Shown here: positions 7,361-14,979 of the stretch, one piece after another
Numbering within the stretch: the stretch's first letter is position 1
How the letters are laid out: each line of letters begins with the position of its first letter
From: Micromonospora sp. WMMD1155
Lineage (GTDB): Bacteria > Actinomycetota > Actinomycetes > Mycobacteriales > Micromonosporaceae
Length of the DNA: 64,000 nt
Assembly: GCF_029581275.1 (NCBI RefSeq)
Contig: NZ_CP120742.1
Coordinates: 346,501-410,500 of the forward strand
Direction: 5' to 3'
Made by a program: the position numbers and the translations under genes
Notes under the pieces: generated by a model
Database searches by the model: none
What the model was told of the DNA's origin: nothing
Seen by the model: the letters and a program-made list of their open reading frames with translations, nothing else

Positions 7361-8811
7361 CGCTGGATCGCCTTCAGTTCGCAGAACTCGGCGAGCCCGT
7401 GCACACCCAGCTCACGGCCCAGGCCGGACTGCTTGTAGCCACCGAACGGGGCGAGCGGGTTGAACGGTGCGCCGTTGATGTCCACCGCCCCGGTACGCAG
7501 CCGGCGGGCCACCGCGAGCGCCGCGTCGGTGTCGGCGGACCAGACCGCACCGGCCAGCCCGTACCTCGAATTGTTGGCGATGGCGACCGCCTCGTCGGTG
7601 TCGGTGAACGGAAGGACGGCGAGCACCGGACCGAAGACCTCCTCCTGGGCGAGTGCGCTGTCGGGGTGCACGTCGGCGAACACGGTCGGCGCGACGAAGT
7701 GCCCCCGCGCCGGCACCGGGGCGTCCGGGCCACCGGCGACCAGCCGCGCGCCGTCGGCGGCGGCCTTGTCGATGTGGCCGCGCACCCGCTCGGCCTGGGC
7801 TGCGGAGACCAGCGGGCCGAGGCGGGTGGACGGGTCGAACGGGTCACCGAGGCGGTAGCCGGCCACCGCCGTGGCGATCAGGTCGAGTGCCTCGTCGTAC
7901 CGGTCGCGGTGCACCAGCATCCGGGTCCACGCGGTGCAGGTCTGGCCGGAGTTGAGCAGGGCGTTGCCGACGCCCACCTTGACCGCGGCGGCCAGGTCGG
8001 CGTCGGGGAGGATCACGTTGGCGGACTTGCCGCCCAGCTCCAGTGCGACCCGGGCGATCCGGTCGGCGGCGAGCCGCATGATCCGGGCGCCGGTCGCGGT
8101 GGAGCCGGTGAACGACACCAGGTCGACGTCGGGATGACCGGCCAGGGCCTCGCCGACCACCGGCCCGGTGCCGGCGACCAGGTTGAGCACCCCCGGCGGC
8201 AACCCGGCCTCGGTGACCGCGTCGAAGAGCAGGTACGCGGTCAGCGGGGTCAGCTCGCTGGGCTTGAGCACCACCGTGCAGCCGGCGGCCAGCGCCGGGG
8301 CCAGCTTCGCCATCACCTGGTGCAGCGGGTAGTTCCACGGGGTGATCGCGCCGACCACACCGATCGGCTCGCGGACGACGAGGGAGTTGCCGATGCTCTC
8401 CTCGACCGGTACGCGGGCGGCGAGCGTGACGTGGTCGCGCAGGACGGTCAGCGGCAACCCGACCTGGACCCGGGTGGCGAGCTTCAGTGGGGCGCCCAAC
8501 TCGACGGCGATGGTGCGGGCGAGGTCGTCGGCGCGGACGGCGAGCGCGGCGTGCAGCCGGTCCAGGTGGGCGGACCGTTCGGCGGGGGCGATGGTCGACC
8601 AACCGGGGAACGCGGCGCGGGCGGCGGCCACGGCCGCGTCCACGTCGGCTGCCGTGCCGGCCGGCACCTGCCCGATCAACTCGCCGGTGCTCGGATTCTC
8701 CACGTCGATCACGTCGGTGCCGGCGGGAGGCGTCCACTCGCCGCCGACGTGCAGGTGGCGCCGGAGGCGCAGGGCGTCGGACAGCTGCGACGGCGGGGCG
8801 GCGAGGTCCAT
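7357..8811 (-). CDS. NAD(P)-dependent aldehyde dehydrogenase
   Basis: 484 residues, the usual ALDH length. Visible landmarks are PWNYPLHQVMAKLAPALAAG, the cofactor loop FTGSTATGARI, Glu258 in LELGGKSAN, and the nucleophile Cys292 in NSGQTCTAW. It oxidises an aldehyde to an acid (or acyl product) in the cytosol. ATG 8811 is selected because upstream in-frame sequence is antisense to nothing conserved and crosses the TetR operator. It is the first gene of the ALDH-ADH operon. Its promoter region, between 8811 and the TetR stop at 8891, carries an operator copy with a TAGTTT -10-like element inside it. Confidence 0.94.
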   Translation of the reverse strand: MDLAAPPSQLSDALRLRRHLHVGGEWTPPAGTDVIDVENPSTGELIGQVPAGTAADVDAAVAAARAAFPGWSTIAPAERSAHLDRLHAALAVRADDLARTIAVELGAPLKLATRVQVGLPLTVLRDHVTLAARVPVEESIGNSLVVREPIGVVGAITPWNYPLHQVMAKLAPALAAGCTVVLKPSELTPLTAYLLFDAVTEAGLPPGVLNLVAGTGPVVGEALAGHPDVDLVSFTGSTATGARIMRLAADRIARVALELGGKSANVILPDADLAAAVKVGVGNALLNSGQTCTAWTRMLVHRDRYDEALDLIATAVAGYRLGDPFDPSTRLGPLVSAAQAERVRGHIDKAAADGARLVAGGPDAPVPARGHFVAPTVFADVHPDSALAQEEVFGPVLAVLPFTDTDEAVAIANNSRYGLAGAVWSADTDAALAVARRLRTGAVDINGAPFNPLAPFGGYKQSGLGRELGVHGLAEFCELKAIQR

Positions 8812-8866
8812 GTCGTCCCTTCGGGGTGGGCGACCGGCGATGGCGACGGGGTCGCGGTGGGCGATG

Positions 8867-8885
8867 AAACTAGCGCTGGGAGTTT
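8867..8885. promoter_or_regulatory. Predicted TetR operator controlling the ALDH-ADH operon
   Basis: AAACTAGCGCTGGGAGTTT on the plus strand. Its reverse complement matches the site at 9661-9679 at 16 of 19 positions. Read in the direction of ALDH transcription it contains TAGTTT, a plausible -10 element, so binding would block the promoter. Confidence 0.75.
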
Positions 8886-8890
8886 GGACG

Positions 8891-9619
8891 CTACCCGTTG
8901 GGCCGGGCGGACTCCACCGTGCCGGTGGTGCGGACGGAGCCGGTCGCGCCGAGGGTGCGGCGGGGGTCGGCCGTGCCGACGGGGTCCGGTGTGCCCACCG
9001 TGCGGGCGTACTCGGCGGCCAGACCGTGCAGCAGTGCGTCCAGGCCGAGGGCGAAGGCGCCCTCGTCCACGCTCTGCTGGTGCTCGGCGAGCCGGTGCGC
9101 GTCGCGCAGGTGCGGGTAGTGCGCGGCGTACAGCTCCGGGTCCTCCACGAAGCCACGGGCGAACGAGCCGAGCGCCGACCCGGCCACGAAGTAGCGCAGC
9201 GCCGCGCCGATGTGCGTGGCCCGGGCGGGGGGCCAGCCGGCCCGGACGAGGCCGCCGTAGACCGCGTCGGCCATGGCGAGGGCGGCCGGTCGTCGACCGG
9301 GCCCCTGCGCCAGGTACGGCACGATGTTCGGGTGCGCGGTGAGCGCCCGCCGGTACGACCAGGCCCAGTCGCGCAGCGCGGCGACCCAGTCCCGGCTGGC
9401 GAAGCCGCCGGTGTCGACGGCGCCGGTGACCGCGTCGGCGACCGCGTCGAGGATCTCGTCCTTGGTGGCGAAGTGGTTGTAGAGCGACGGCCCACGGACC
9501 CCCAACTCGGCGGCGAGCCGGCGGGTGGAGAACGCGGGCAGCCCCTCGGCGTCGATGAGCGCGGTGGCGGTCTCGACGATCAGCTGCCGGGTGAGCCGGG
9601 GCTGGCGGGGTCGGGGCAC
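8891..9619 (-). CDS. TetR family regulator of the ALDH/ADH and acyl-CoA dehydrogenase genes
   Basis: 242 residues. The HTH reads RRLAAELGVRGPSLYNHF, close to the class that includes TetR itself. The C-terminal part is helical, and its last about 25 residues are a low-complexity Thr/Gly/Pro tail. GTG 9619 is preceded by a good AAGGAG site, which settles the start against the longer in-frame open frame. It is divergent from acyl-CoA dehydrogenase and directly upstream of the ALDH operon. Near-identical 19-bp inverted repeats lie in both control regions. The likely signal is a substrate or CoA-ester of the pathway; this is inference. Confidence 0.88.
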   Translation of the reverse strand: MPRPRQPRLTRQLIVETATALIDAEGLPAFSTRRLAAELGVRGPSLYNHFATKDEILDAVADAVTGAVDTGGFASRDWVAALRDWAWSYRRALTAHPNIVPYLAQGPGRRPAALAMADAVYGGLVRAGWPPARATHIGAALRYFVAGSALGSFARGFVEDPELYAAHYPHLRDAHRLAEHQQSVDEGAFALGLDALLHGLAAEYARTVGTPDPVGTADPRRTLGATGSVRTTGTVESARPNG

Positions 9620-9660
9620 TGCGCTCCTTGAGGTCTCGTCCGTCAGGTCTGGACGCGGCA

Positions 9661-9679
9661 AAACTTGCACCGCTAGTTT
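9661..9679. promoter_or_regulatory. Predicted TetR operator controlling acyl-CoA dehydrogenase
   Basis: AAACTTGCACCGCTAGTTT, an inverted repeat with AAACT/AGTTT ends, matches the ALDH operator at 16 of 19 bases in the same promoter orientation. It is in the 97-bp divergent region and overlaps a TAGTTT -10-like element. Confidence 0.75.
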
Positions 9680-9716
9680 AAGGGTGACCGGCTGCACCGA
9701 CGCCAGGAGGACCACC

Positions 9717-10889
9717 GTGGACTTTTCGCTGACCGACGAGGAGCGGGCGGTACGGGACACCGTCCGATCGTTCATCCGCCGCGAGGTGATGCCCCTGGAG
9801 GCGGAGGTGCTCCGCCGGGAGAGGGCGCACCAGCCGGGCCTCGACCACTCCGAGGTGCGCGAGCTGCAACTCAAGGCGCGCAAGTTCGGCTTCTGGGGCC
9901 TGGCCACCCCGGAAGAGTACGGCGGGATGAACCTGCCGGCGGTGCTCCAGTCGTTGATCTGGACGGAGCTGGGCCACACGTTCGTGCCGTTCCGCTTCGG
10001 CGGCGAGGCGGACAACATCCTGTTCCACGCCACCGAGGAGCAGAAGCAGGAGTTCCTCATCCCGACCATCGAGGGCGAACGGCGCTCCTGCTTCGCGATC
10101 ACCGAACCGGGGGCCGGGTCGGACGCCGCCAACATCCGGCTCTCCGCCCGCCGCGACGGCGACGACTGGATCCTCGACGGGGAGAAGACCTTCATCACCG
10201 GCGGCCACGACGCCGACTTCGCCATCGTGGTCGCGGTGACCGACCGGGAGAAGGGCGCCCGCAACGGCGGGGCCACCGCGTTCCTGGTGGACCGGTCGAT
10301 GGGGTGGCGCTCGGAATTCATCCAGACCATGGGCGAGGGCGGGCCCGCGTCGCTCATCTTCGACGGTGTACGCGTGCCGCACCGCAACATCCTCGGCGAG
10401 ATCGGGCAGGGCTTCACGCTGGGCATGGAGTGGATCGGCAAGGGCCGCTACACCATCCCGTCGCACGCCATCGGCATCGCCGAGCGGGTGCTGCAGATGG
10501 CGATCGATTACGCCAACACCCGGGAGACCTTCGGCACCAAGATCGGCACCAACCAGGCGATCCAGTGGATGATCGCCGACTCGGAGACCGAGTTGGAGGC
10601 GGCCCGCTGGCTGGTGCTGCGCTCGGCGTGGACGGTCGACCAGGGCCTCGACCCCCGACACGCGTCGTCGATGGGCAAGCTCTACGGCGCCGGGATGGTC
10701 AACCGGGTGGTCGACCGGGTGCTCCAGATCCACGGCGGCATGGGCTACACCCGTGAACTGCCGATCGAGCGCTGGTATCGGCAGGTCCGCCTCTACCGGA
10801 TCTTCGAGGGCACCGACGAGATGCAGCGGCTGATCATCTCCCGGGATTTGCTGCGCGGCTACACGAAGATCGGCGGCCACCTGGCCTAG
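9717..10889 (+). CDS. Acyl-CoA dehydrogenase
   Basis: 390 residues, the standard size. The N-terminal helical region begins FSLTDEERAVRDTVRSFIRR. The FAD/substrate strand segment reads CFAITEPGAGSDAANIRLSA. The C-terminal helical bundle ends with QIHGGMGYTRELPIERWYRQ and RIFEGTDEMQ, which holds the likely catalytic Glu. It introduces a trans double bond into an acyl-CoA, passing electrons to ETF. GTG 9717 follows CAGGAGG at good spacing. It is transcribed divergently from a TetR regulator, and the shared operator suggests co-induction with ALDH/ADH in breakdown of an alcohol-derived acid. Chain length and branching preference are unknown. Confidence 0.94.
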   Translation: MDFSLTDEERAVRDTVRSFIRREVMPLEAEVLRRERAHQPGLDHSEVRELQLKARKFGFWGLATPEEYGGMNLPAVLQSLIWTELGHTFVPFRFGGEADNILFHATEEQKQEFLIPTIEGERRSCFAITEPGAGSDAANIRLSARRDGDDWILDGEKTFITGGHDADFAIVVAVTDREKGARNGGATAFLVDRSMGWRSEFIQTMGEGGPASLIFDGVRVPHRNILGEIGQGFTLGMEWIGKGRYTIPSHAIGIAERVLQMAIDYANTRETFGTKIGTNQAIQWMIADSETELEAARWLVLRSAWTVDQGLDPRHASSMGKLYGAGMVNRVVDRVLQIHGGMGYTRELPIERWYRQVRLYRIFEGTDEMQRLIISRDLLRGYTKIGGHLA

Positions 10890-10984
10890 AGCCCCACGCC
10901 GCACCCGCACCCGCCCGCGCGCGCCCACGCCCACGCCCGGGCCCGCCCGCACCCGCACCCGCGTGCGCCCACGCGCCGGGCCCG

Positions 10985-11072
10985 CCCACGCCCAGGCCCG
11001 CGTGCGCCCGCACCCGCACCCGCGTGCGCCCACGCCCAGGCCCGCGTGCGCCCGCGCCCGCATCCGCGTGCG
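10985..11072. repeat. Tandem 44-bp repeat, two copies
   Basis: Copies 10985-11028 and 11029-11072 differ at about two positions. Each is made of C-rich hexamer-like units with a central CAGGCCCGCGTGCG core. Confidence 0.75.
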
Positions 11073-11116
11073 CCACGCGCCGGGCCCGCCCGCGCCAAGA
11101 TCCACGCCCACCGCCC

Positions 11117-11204
11117 GCGCCAAGATCCGCGCAATATCAGGGATGTTGGTGTCTCCCGCGTCTCGGAGGCAGCAACATCCGGGAAGTTGCGCAGATCTTG
11201 GCGC
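11117..11204. repeat. REP-like imperfect inverted repeat (32-bp arms)
   Basis: Arms 11117-11148 and 11173-11204 pair at 27 of 32 positions around a 24-base loop. The ends are GCGCCAAGATC and its complement. An extra half-copy of the end motif, with GCGCCAAGATCC, lies just to the left at about 11092-11103. Confidence 0.8.
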
Positions 11205-11458
11205 GGGGCGCGGGCGCGGGGCGCGGGGCGCGGGCGCGGGGCGCGGGCGCGGGGCGCGGGCGCGGGGCGCGGGCGCGGGGCGCGGGCGCGGGGCGCGGGC
11301 GCGGGGCGCGGGCGCGGGGCGCGGGGCGCGGGCGCGGGGCGCGGGCGCGGGGCGCGGGGCGCGGGGCGCGGGGCGCGGGGCGCGGGCGCGGGGCGCGGGG
11401 CGCGGGCGCGGGGCGCGGGGCGCGGGCGCGGGGCGCGGGCGCGGGGCGCGGGCGGGCG
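11205..11458 (+). repeat. Array of GGGCGC / GGGGCGC units (G-quadruplex-prone)
   Basis: About 250 bases of alternating six- and seven-base units, giving dozens of G3-4 runs spaced by CGC on the plus strand. This fits the G-quadruplex pattern. Past 11458 it degenerates into GGGCGGC with interspersed GCGAGCAGG. Confidence 0.85.
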
Positions 11459-11546
11459 GCGCCGGGCGCGAGCAGGGCGGCGCCGGGCGCGGCCGGGCGG
11501 CGCGAGCAGGCGGGCGGCGCGGGCGGGCGGCGCGAGCAGGTGAGGG

Positions 11547-12584
11547 TCAGCCGGTCAGCGCCTCCAGCGCAGCGTCCACGTCTGCCTCGGTGGAGTAGAT
11601 GTGGAACGAGGCCCGCACCCGTCCGGCGCGTACCGCCGCCCGGATGCCGGCCGCCGCCAGACGCCGCTCCGCGTCCGGCACGTCCACGGTCACGATGGCG
11701 CTCTCCCCCGGCGGCTGGCCCAGCCCGATCCGGAACCGGTTGGCCAGCGCCACGTCGTGCGCCTGGATCGCCGGCACGCCGATCTCGGCGACCAACTCCA
11801 GGGCGGGTGCCGCCCCCACCCAGCTGAACCAGGCCGGCGAGATGTCGAACCGGCGCGCGTCGTCGGCCAGTCGCAACGGCGGGCCGTAGTAGGAGGCGTG
11901 CGGATCGCGGCCCGCGTACCAGCCGGCGGCGTCCGGGCGCAGCCTTTCACGCAGCGCCGGAGCCAGGTAGGCGAACGCGGTCCCGCGCGGGTTCATCAGC
12001 CACTTGTAGCCGCCCACCGCCACCACGTCGGCCCGGCTCCCGTCGAAGGGCAGCCAGCCACACGCCTGGGTCGCGTCCACCACCACCAACGCGTCGTGCG
12101 CGCGGGCGGCGGCCACGACGTCGTCGTACGCGGCGACCGCCCCGTCGGCCGACTGCACCAGACTGAACGCGACCAGGTCGGTGTCCGCGTCGATGGCGTC
12201 GACGAGAGACTCCACCGGCACCGTGCGGACGGAGATGCCACGCTCCTCCTGCACGAGCCAGGGGAACAGGTTGGAGGTGAACTCGACGTCCGGGGCCACC
12301 ACCGTCGCCGTGGCGGGCAGCGCCGCCGCCACCGGCGCGAGCATCTGCGAGACGGAGGCGCCGACCGCCACGTCGCCCTCCGGCACGCCGATCAGACCGG
12401 CGAACGCGGTACGGGAGCGCTGCACCGAGTCGCCCCAGCCCTCCCAGGAGGTGCTGCCGACCCGCCACTGGGCGAGCGCCTCCTGCAACGCCGTCCACGC
12501 CGGCTCGGGCGGCAGCCCGTAGGAGGCGGTGTTCAACCAACCGGGCTCCGGCTTCCACAACTGCTGCGCCTGCTCGATCTCCAT
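11547..12584 (-). CDS. PLP-dependent aminotransferase class V family protein
   Basis: 345 residues of fold-type I. The PLP Schiff-base lysine fits Lys194 in VAVGGYKWLMNPRG, and the ring-nitrogen Asp fits Asp170 in VVVDATQ. The family includes cysteine desulfurases, kynureninases and isopenicillin-N-epimerase-like enzymes. No desulfurase Cys loop is apparent, so it is more likely a transaminase, lyase or epimerase. ATG 12584 is chosen because the shared N terminus (WLNTASYGLPP) begins shortly after it and GAGGTC precedes it. It is monocistronic and ends into the GC repeat region. The substrate is unknown. Confidence 0.85.
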   Translation of the reverse strand: MEIEQAQQLWKPEPGWLNTASYGLPPEPAWTALQEALAQWRVGSTSWEGWGDSVQRSRTAFAGLIGVPEGDVAVGASVSQMLAPVAAALPATATVVAPDVEFTSNLFPWLVQEERGISVRTVPVESLVDAIDADTDLVAFSLVQSADGAVAAYDDVVAAARAHDALVVVDATQACGWLPFDGSRADVVAVGGYKWLMNPRGTAFAYLAPALRERLRPDAAGWYAGRDPHASYYGPPLRLADDARRFDISPAWFSWVGAAPALELVAEIGVPAIQAHDVALANRFRIGLGQPPGESAIVTVDVPDAERRLAAAGIRAAVRAGRVRASFHIYSTEADVDAALEALTG

Positions 12585-12719
12585 GACCTCGACGGTAGGC
12601 GGGCCGCCGGGCGACGGGCACGGCCAATCCCCGATCGGCGGCCTGTCAGCGTGCGTCCGGGTGAGACGGCGTGCCACAGCGAGCGATCACGGTCCGGCCC
12701 GCCGCGGTGCGCCGGAAGG

Positions 12720-14894
12720 TCAGGGTCTCCCAGCCGGCTCACCCGGTCGGCCCCGGGCGCGGGAGAGGGTGTCGGCGAGAGCGGTGAGCCACCTGTCGAC
12801 CTCGACCAGGTGCCGGACCGCCTGCCTGTCGACCTCGCCGAGCAGCGGCCGGATCCGGTCCAGCTCGTCGGCACAGGTCATCGCCGCCGGTCGCGGGCCC
12901 GCCGACCGGCCGTGGGTCACCTCATCGGCCACCTCGTCGTACAGTGAGCGCAGGTGTGCGGCGGTGTCGCGCAGCAGCGCCGCCGCCGCGGGCCAGCCGG
13001 CGAGACAGCCGGGCGGGTTGCGGCGCAGCAGCGACCCGGCCCCGGGCACGACATGATGCCCGGCGCTGAGGACGGCGTCCCAGTCGATTTGCTGCCGGTG
13101 CGGGTCGTGCCGTTCCGAGTGGTACTGGCAGTAGGACGAGTCGGTCAGGACCATCCGACGACGCACCCGGTCGATGGCCCGCTGCGGTGACGGAGCGTCG
13201 CCGAGCACCGCCTCGACGGTCTGCTCGACCGCGTCCGCACTGGCCGCGAGGTAACGGGCGGCGTTCTGTCGCAGGTCGTGACCCGCCCCACGCGGCCAGA
13301 TGGCCACACCGGCGAGCACGCCGATCACCGCGCCGAGCAGGACGTCGACGAGGCGCGCCTCGGCGAGCCGCCACCCTTCCGGGCCGAGCTGGGCGAAGAC
13401 GACGGTCAGCAGCACCGTCAACAGTGCCTGCTGCCAGACCGCACCGAGCAGCCGCCCGACGCCGAAGGCCAGGATCAGGGTGACCGGCAGGACGACGGCG
13501 TAGACGATCGGCAGGTCGACGACGAGCATCACCGCGCCGCTGACGAGGGCGCCGACGATCGTGCCCAGCACCGACGGCCGCAGCGCGGAGCGGGTGTCCG
13601 CGGCCGAGGTACGCAGCACCGTGAGGGTGGCCAGCAGCACCCAGAAGCCGTGGGTCAGGTTCAGCAACCCGGCGGCCACCCGGGCGACCGCCAACGCGAC
13701 GGCCAGCCTCACCGAGCTGTGCAGGTGCGCGGAGCGGGGTGCCAGGTGGGAGCGGAACTGCCACCAGTACAGCGTCCACTGGTGGTGCCGCGCGTAGTCG
13801 AACAGGCCCGGCGGGGCGTCCACACCGTCGAGCCGCGACCCGGTGGCCAGCCGGGCGCCGACGGCGAAGACCCGCACCTGCTCGGCGAGGGCCAGTGCCG
13901 TCGCGTCCCGGCACAACCGGGGTACGTCCGGGGCGTCGCGGCCGTCGCCCCCACCCACGGGGTACGCCGCCTCGGCCCGCCCGATCGCGGCGTCCAGACC
14001 ACCGAGGTCCACAGCCGCCCCGCCCGGGGTGAGGCTGCGACCGGCGGCCCGGGTCGTGTCCGCGCCGACGCGCAGCAGTCGCGCCGCCGCCAGGTCCGGG
14101 ATCGGCTCCGCCGGGACGTCCGCCGTCAACCGGTCCGCCTCGGCCAGCACGTCCCGCAACGCCACCGCGCAGATCCGCAGCGCACGGTCCTGGGCGCCCG
14201 CCGCGGTGGGTGCCCACGCCGGAGGGTTGCGGGCCAGGTCGAGCGGACCGACGACGTCGTACGCCCGCCGCCGTCGCGCGTCCCGGCCGGTGTCGTCCAC
14301 GTGCGGCTCGGTCAGCGTGCGGGCCGCGGTGTCGAGGAACGCCGCGACACCGTCGGCCGCCTCGGCGAGCCGTTGCCGGTACGAGACCGGCACCGGGTCG
14401 GGCCAGAGGAGCACCTCGGCCACGGCGAGGAGCACGATGGCGAGGGTGACGCCACCGAGCCGTTGCGGCAGGGTGTCCGGCTGGTAAGGCGGGAAGGACG
14501 CCAGGATGTAGAAGAGCTGGAACGCGCTGGCCCACCCCACCAGGCGCGGGTTGCCGACCCCACCGAACGCCACGAGGAACCCGATGACCAGCATCCCACC
14601 GGCCGCCGCCCACGTGCTCCACGCCAACGCCGAACCCGCCGCGATCAGCGCCCAGACCACCGGCAGCGAGGTTATGAGGATCCGCGCCCGTTGCGGCGCG
14701 GGACCGGGCAGCCGTGCGAACGCCCCGGCGGCGATCGTGCCGAACAGACCGTACGTGGCGAGCACCGGACTGCCGACGCCGTAGCGGCAGCCGTAGAAGA
14801 CGACGGACGCGACGAGCGTCAGCCGGGCCCCACGCCGCAGGACGGCGTACCCCGGATCACGGCGGCGAAGCCGGTCGAGGAGGGTTGCCAGCAC
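12720..14894 (-). CDS. FUSC-family integral membrane protein (aromatic-acid/fusaric-acid exporter-like)
   Basis: 724 residues with two membrane blocks, roughly residues 20-165 and 385-540, each about six hydrophobic helices. Each block is followed by a soluble helical domain, the usual FUSC/YccS duplication. A GAVWQQALLTVLLTVVFAQLGP segment sits in the second block. Such proteins are thought to export aromatic acids or related compounds across the inner membrane, but most lack biochemical proof. Start GTG 14894 gives a basic cytoplasmic N terminus before the first helix. The C-terminal soluble region is rich in Asp/Arg and His. No partner gene is adjacent. Confidence 0.85.
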   Translation of the reverse strand: MLATLLDRLRRRDPGYAVLRRGARLTLVASVVFYGCRYGVGSPVLATYGLFGTIAAGAFARLPGPAPQRARILITSLPVVWALIAAGSALAWSTWAAAGGMLVIGFLVAFGGVGNPRLVGWASAFQLFYILASFPPYQPDTLPQRLGGVTLAIVLLAVAEVLLWPDPVPVSYRQRLAEAADGVAAFLDTAARTLTEPHVDDTGRDARRRRAYDVVGPLDLARNPPAWAPTAAGAQDRALRICAVALRDVLAEADRLTADVPAEPIPDLAAARLLRVGADTTRAAGRSLTPGGAAVDLGGLDAAIGRAEAAYPVGGGDGRDAPDVPRLCRDATALALAEQVRVFAVGARLATGSRLDGVDAPPGLFDYARHHQWTLYWWQFRSHLAPRSAHLHSSVRLAVALAVARVAAGLLNLTHGFWVLLATLTVLRTSAADTRSALRPSVLGTIVGALVSGAVMLVVDLPIVYAVVLPVTLILAFGVGRLLGAVWQQALLTVLLTVVFAQLGPEGWRLAEARLVDVLLGAVIGVLAGVAIWPRGAGHDLRQNAARYLAASADAVEQTVEAVLGDAPSPQRAIDRVRRRMVLTDSSYCQYHSERHDPHRQQIDWDAVLSAGHHVVPGAGSLLRRNPPGCLAGWPAAAALLRDTAAHLRSLYDEVADEVTHGRSAGPRPAAMTCADELDRIRPLLGEVDRQAVRHLVEVDRWLTALADTLSRARGRPGEPAGRP

Positions 14895-14979
14895 GCCTGC
14901 TCCCCGGGTTCGTCGCGACTCCCTCCCCGGCGTCCCATTCTCCCCGCTGCCCGTCGGGATCGGCGGGTTTCGCGACGAA

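Larger units (their letters stand above)
10890..11546. repeat. Strand-asymmetric GC simple-repeat region between convergent genes
   Basis: This 657-bp gap contains no credible gene. Its left third (about 10893-11110) is C-rich on the plus strand and its right half (about 11201-11545) is G-rich, with a long imperfect inverted repeat between them. The two halves could pair into a giant GC stem. The open frames here are low-complexity Ala/Gly/Arg/Pro readings. Both flanking genes end into it, so it may act as an extreme bidirectional terminator. Confidence 0.85.

Noticed and set aside
10985..11458. CRISPR array
   Set aside because: The repeats are contiguous low-complexity units without unique spacers, and no cas gene is nearby.
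10963..11827. Ala/Gly/Arg repeat proteins in the GC array
   Set aside because: Low-complexity readings in every frame of a simple repeat, with no start signal and no domain.
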